DNA of 64,000 nt, taken from positions 7,998,664 through 8,062,663 of the forward strand of contig CM049315.1 of the NCBI GenBank assembly GCA_026874595.1, read 5' to 3'. Source of the stretch: Sipunculus nudus (lineage: Eukaryota > Annelida > Sipuncula > Golfingiida > Sipunculidae). Made by a program: the position numbers and the translations under genes. The notes under the pieces are model-generated. The model saw only the letters and a program-made list of their open reading frames with translations, did not search any database and had not been told where the DNA came from. This document shows, one piece after another, positions 61,780 to 64,000 of the stretch (positions are counted from its first letter, which is position 1; each line of letters starts with the position of its first letter).

Positions 61780-62590
61780 CACCTGATATTTTTTAACCTT
61801 CAATAAAAGCTTCACCTGTTAACAGGGCACATATCATCACTGTTGGACCTAGAATCTTCTAAGTTGACATCCAAGGTGGGGGGGGGGGGGGGGGGGGAGT
61901 CTTCACCGAAACCTGAATCTTTTGAAGGGCTGCATATTTTCTACCATAATTTGAAACACTCAATTGTTCATACCAAAACTCTTCAAGGTCAAATCTACCG
62001 AAATGTGAAATTTTTGTGAACCCAATAATTTTGATAATATTCCACATTTTGTTCTCAAATATGGTACATCTATTGTTCCTACCAAGTTTTCAGAAGAGTT
62101 CGAAACCCAGTGACCCTGATAAGAATGTTCAAGGTCAAATCATCTGAATTATAGTTGTTTGTGAACGTGATAATGTTTGAAGTATTTCACATTTTGTCCT
62201 CAAATTTGGAACACCAATAGTTCATACCAAAATCTCGGAAGACTTGGAAAAGTGGTGACCTTGACCTTCATCTTCAAGGTCAAATAGATATCACTCCTCA
62301 AAAAAGGGCATTAATTTATTCCACAGAAACGGGAAGGTAGGTTGCGCCACCCGTCTGGTTTACGAGAAAACTTTCTAAGATGAATGGACATGCTAAATTT
62401 CAGACCAATACCTTGAGCCGCTCCGGAGATAAGAGCAATTTCACCGAAAGCAAACGTACGGATGGACGCCACACAATTACGATTGCTGATAGCGCCACCA
62501 GTCATGAATACAATAAGGAGGTATCAAAGAGCAATAGACATGCACAATTTCAGCCCAATCTGTCCATTAGTTTTAGACTTATAAAGCTTA
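61780..62590. repeat. Low-complexity dispersed repeat with poly-G
   Basis: Begins near 'ggtggcgccacct', has 'ggacctagaatcttctaag' as in the 150-bp repeat family, a G20 tract (61,878-61,897), and repeated 'aaggtcaaat' phrases. No gene. Confidence 0.5.
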
Positions 62591-62995
62591 CAGTACTGTA
62601 AATGATGGGATATTAAAAGGCACGAAAACAAACAAAAAAAGGACAGAAGGTGGAGCGAGCCACCTGTCTTCCGCAGAAGGCAAAGCTATCCAAGATCTTC
62701 GATCAATTTGATTTTTGGACCAATCGATGCATTCTCTATTGAGATATTTATGATTTTGTACGATTTTCACAATTTATGGCAATACTCAAGGTGAAGGCCA
62801 CTCTCATAGGAAAGGACATAATCCCATTTTAAATTAGCTTCGTCCTCTCAACTATATCTATGCACATGTCTAATGTGGTAAAGATCCTTCAAATATTTTT
62901 TGAGTTATCGCGTCCAAACTAATTCTCTGCGGCGGCGGCTGCGGCGCGACCGTGCTTCAACCATAGTATCCCGACTTTGTCTTGGGATGCAATAA
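62590..62995 (-). mobile_element. Relative of the intron-13 element, inverted
   Basis: Reverse complement shares 'gacaaagtcgggatac', 'gccgccgcc', 'ccaaaaatcaaattgatcga', 'aggtggc' and 'cagtact' blocks with 40,095-40,800, in the same order. Confidence 0.6.
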
Positions 62996-63093
62996 TGGTT
63001 GAATCCTGGAAGTTATGTTTGATGCATGTAGTTTTTATCTGTAGTCAGCACAAGGAGAGTTTTATTTTTTTTCCAATCGTACTCAATTATCTG

Positions 63094-63122
63094 TGACGTA
63101 GCACATTATGTGTGCTACGTCA
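63094..63122. repeat. Perfect 12-bp inverted repeat
   Basis: TGACGTAGCACA, loop TTATG, TGTGCTACGTCA. Confidence 0.9.
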
Positions 63123-63148
63123 TCGTTCTTCTAAGTGCGACGTCCGCT

Positions 63149-63343
63149 ATGGAGGATCCATGTGAAAAGAAGCCAGAACAATCCAATGAATTTGACGGTG
63201 TTATAAAGGCCATCGAAAATTTAACGTTGCAGAATAAACAGACTAATAGTCGGTTGGACACTGTCCTTGATAAGTGGTCATATCATCATGATATGGATGA
63301 TTGTATGTTGACACGTCGTACTATGAGGAACAAGGCATTGTAA
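63149..63343 (+). other. Small ORF, unknown, low support
   Basis: From the ATG at 63,149 a 64-codon frame reads as a charged, Asn/Gln-rich peptide with a short coiled-coil-like stretch (VIKAIENLTLQNKQ) and no signal peptide. The downstream DNA (63,405-63,540) has repeated 'gacatgtcgc' and 'tgtgtatgg' phrases reminiscent of the termini of Harbinger-type DNA transposons (recollection, not checked). It may be part of such an element. Confidence 0.25.
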
Positions 63344-63559
63344 TTTGTTTAATAAATTTCATTATTATTATCAGTTTCCTTGTTGCTGACGTAGGTTTTC
63401 CATAAACATAGTTTTTGCTGGACATGTTGCAGAACATGTCGCTGTGTGTATGGAATGTTAGTGTTGAGCGACATGTCGCCGAACATTCGAGTTCTGTGAC
63501 ATGTCGCGCAATATGTTGCTTCGTGTATGGCCGGTTTAAGAGTTCCATGAAAAATATCC

Positions 63560-63860
63560 TTTGAAACTTGAAATTAGGTCATGGTTACTTATATGTTGCT
63601 AATAAGGGGAAAGACATGATTTTTTTAGTACCAAGTGATTCAGATGGGCACGAATTGTATCCATTTGGCCTAAAATCCTCATACATGACTTTCAGAGTGG
63701 TCCCTAAAAATCTCCTTGAAAACCTGGAATGTCACTCTGACCCATTTTCTACAAGCTGTGTGAAAGGACTTGCTTTTAACACTCAATTGGTCAGGTAGGG
63801 AGCTGCATGTAGAATAGGGTCAGTGTAACCTATATCTGATGGTTATTTGCAAACTGCATG
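63560..63860 (+). repeat. Copy of the 150-bp repeat family
   Basis: It has 'aaattaggtcatgg', 'cagatgggcacgaattgtatcc', 'ggcctaaaatcctcata' and 'ctccttgaaaacctg' in the order seen at 3.9-5.6 kb. Confidence 0.55.
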
Positions 63861-64000
63861 ATTTTAAGCACTCTGGTAGTCTTTTCAGGGCTCCTTGAAT
63901 TCAGCTGAGCGTCATGGCCCATGGGCCACCTGTTACCATTGTAATAGCCTGGATCAAGAGGGTTTCAAGGGTATCCCACCACTAAAGATGTGAACGACCA

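Overview
The window reads as AT-rich nuclear DNA of an animal, most likely a lophotrochozoan and probably a mollusc (inference). The reasons are short exons with GT-AG introns, a multi-domain TSP1/EGF/VWD membrane protein, tRNA-derived SINEs, many poly-G/C and (AT)n tracts, and dispersed repeats with internal 'caaggtcaaa' motifs of the kind common in bivalve and gastropod genomes. Nothing bacterial, organellar or viral was seen.

Layout. 0-7 kb: no gene; a possible TIR element, a degenerate repeat of about 150 bp, a SINE and microsatellites. 7.0-8.85 kb: a broken, shortened copy of a TSP1-EGF-D8C gene (copy 1), interrupted by a short element with a 5-bp target duplication. 8.85-25.8 kb: gene-poor DNA with ancient repeats present several times (11.0, 14.9, 17.0, 20.1 kb and 15.4, 21.95 kb). 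25.8-31.0 kb: the most striking feature, an array of 304-bp units, each with a tRNA-like gene carrying A and B boxes, a T5 terminator and, upstream, a TATA box and a perfect TGACGTCA site. Three units point left and 14 point right, and the whole block has inverted ends.

32.5-45.3 kb: a 22-exon + strand gene that I could join with fully consistent splice phases into a 1657-codon reading frame. The protein is a type I membrane protein: signal peptide, five TSP1-EGF units, D8C (uromodulin-like) domain, VWD domain, EGF, three small Cys modules, one membrane segment and a lysine/proline-rich tail. It resembles VWDE from the D8C domain on. The one flaw is an in-frame TAA at the start of exon 3. 48.4-49.1 kb: two adjacent minisatellites. 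50.3-50.8 kb: a third, truncated copy of the same gene's first exon (copy 3), which shares upstream sequence with copy 1. 50.8-52.1 kb: a duplicated repeat. 53.1-60.8 kb: a second + strand gene with a TATA promoter, a noncoding first exon and seven coding exons, predicted to encode a 287-residue secreted Cys-rich protein of unknown family. 60.8-64 kb: repeats, including relatives of those at 3.9-5.6 kb and 40 kb.

The three TSP1 copies form a local gene family of one apparently live gene and two relics, with the Pol III-type array between copy 1 and the live gene. All gene models come from reading ORFs, splice sites and phases by eye. No transcript or database support was available.
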